DNA of 43,385 bases from Peptococcaceae bacterium BRH_c4b (GTDB taxonomy: Bacteria > Bacillota > Desulfotomaculia > Desulfotomaculales > Desulfocucumaceae): positions 1 to 43,385 of the forward strand of contig LADO01000026.1 of the NCBI GenBank assembly GCA_000961595.1, read 5' to 3'. The notes under the pieces were generated by a model. It searched no databases and was not told the origin of the DNA. It worked only from the letters and a program-made list of their open reading frames with translations. Position numbers and translations under genes: made by a program. The number at the start of each line of letters is the position of its first letter. Positions within the stretch are counted from its first letter, which is position 1. This document shows positions 42,872-43,385 of the stretch, piece after piece.

Positions 42872-43195
42872 ATGAAAAAGCGAAACCATTATTCAGCCGA
42901 ATTTAAAAGCAAGGTGGTCCTGGAGGTGTTGCAGGAAGCCTCCACTGTCAATGAAATCGCCGCTAAGTATGGTATAAGCCCTGTGGTTATCGGCCGCTGG
43001 AAAAGCGAGTTTCTGGAACGAGCTGCCGAGGTGTTTAAAAAAGGCCCCTCCTCAGCCGAAAAGGAACTGGAAGAAAAGAACGAGAGAGTGGCCCAGTTAG
43101 AGCGTAAAGTCGGTCAGCTCACCTGCGAGGTGGACTGGCTCAAAAAAAAATCTGAAGAAATTATCGGACCAGACTGGAAGAAAAGATTTCGTTGA
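42872..43195 (+). CDS. IS3-family transposase OrfA
   Basis: 107 aa. HTH domain (KKRNHYSAEFKSKVVLEVLQ, NEIAAKYGISPVVIGRWKSEFL) and a leucine-zipper-like C-terminal helix (KNERVAQLERKVGQLTCEVDWLKKK). Binds the IS ends. The frame passes through nine A (43142-43150) before stopping at 43193, the place where OrfAB fusion would occur. Confidence 0.88.
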   Translation: MKKRNHYSAEFKSKVVLEVLQEASTVNEIAAKYGISPVVIGRWKSEFLERAAEVFKKGPSSAEKELEEKNERVAQLERKVGQLTCEVDWLKKKSEEIIGPDWKKRFR

Positions 43196-43385
43196 CCGAA
43201 ACAATCCTCACATCAGCGTCAAACGTCAGGCCGAATTATTAAGCATAAATCGCACTAGCGTTTACCGCAAGCCCCCTGGGCAGAAGCCTATCTCTGATGA
43301 GGATTTATTTGTAATGCGTCGGATTGATGAGATTCATACGGCTCACCCCACATGGGGTTATCGAACCATCACCCGGATTCTGAGA
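43143..43385 (+). CDS. IS3-family transposase OrfB, N-terminal part
   Basis: Frame open from about 43143 (in the A run) to the window edge. The peptide (…VDRNNPHISVKRQAELLSIN, RTSVYRKP, DEIHTAHPTWGYRTITRIL) is the HTH and start of the rve catalytic domain of IS3 OrfB; the DDE residues lie outside. The frame is +1 relative to OrfA, not the -1 usual for this family. Confidence 0.85.

Larger units (their letters stand above)
42833..43385 (+). mobile_element. IS3-family insertion sequence, 5' part
   Basis: Begins near 42833 with TGAGACACAAAA-like DNA that follows the disrupted small gene. It carries orfA and the start of orfB and continues past the window edge. The left end is an estimate, since the right inverted repeat is outside the window and target duplications cannot be checked. 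Confidence 0.7.

Noticed and set aside
1-43385. CRISPR array, tRNA or rRNA genes
   Set aside because: No regular direct repeats with spacers, and no cloverleaf or rRNA-like conserved blocks were noticed on either strand.

Overview
The window reads as chromosome of a spore-forming, low-to-mid GC Firmicute, most like the Desulfotomaculum/Pelotomaculum group of Peptococcaceae. Support: frequent TTG/GTG starts with strong GGAGG ribosome sites; sporulation genes (spoIIP, a YIEGIA-type gene with its capping partner, spoIVA); an ispH-rpsA fusion; and the clostridial gene order trp - aroF - tyrA - aroA - cmk - (plsC) - ispH. The species assignment is inference.

Layout. 1-137: start of an IS1634-like transposase running off the left edge. 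138-708: intergenic and regulatory DNA, ending in a trp leader with a run of NAG repeats at 5-nt period (a TRAP-type RNA-binding site) and a terminator. 709-7224: trpE-G-D-C-F-B-A, tightly packed. 7209-11128: an insertion between trpA and aroF, holding a REP-associated tyrosine transposase (RAYT) between 29-bp inverted repeats, a Na,K-ATPase-like P-type ATPase, a small hydrophobic reading frame, and an internally deleted second copy of the RAYT element ending in the same 29-bp repeat. 11350-17912: aroF, tyrA, aroA, cmk, a collapsed plsC remnant, ispH-rpsA. With trp these genes make chorismate-derived amino acids, followed by nucleotide, isoprenoid and translation functions.

18023-23587: a DUF1614 membrane protein, spoIIP, YIEGIA protein, its capping subunit, two DUF3189-type proteins and a PDZ/radical-SAM DUF512 protein. 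23694-29365: der, plsY, a hairpin-rich intergenic segment, gpsA, a convergent nlpC/P60 hydrolase, and spoIVA.

29394-35990 is AT-rich and accessory. It holds an Agr-like peptide signalling locus: multi-TM protein, SpoOB/AgrC-type kinase, AgrB protease, a short AgrD-like pro-peptide with Ser in place of the usual ring Cys, and a LytTR regulator. Downstream are a secreted Cys-rich protein (13 Cys in its last third), a small PLDc_N-like membrane protein, a VKOR-like gene with an in-frame stop, a secreted rhodanese with a copper-amine-oxidase-N-like domain, and a subtilase C-terminal scrap. This is the most likely place for an undescribed system: a lactone-type autoinducer locus beside secreted and redox-type proteins.

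36008-39665: hom-thrB-lysC behind a near-consensus sigma-A promoter, convergent with an apgM-family gene (39771-40991). 41179-42549: MerR regulator and htpX. 42590-43385: a small membrane protein whose 5' end abuts an IS3-family element that runs off the right edge. No rRNA, tRNA or CRISPR array was seen.
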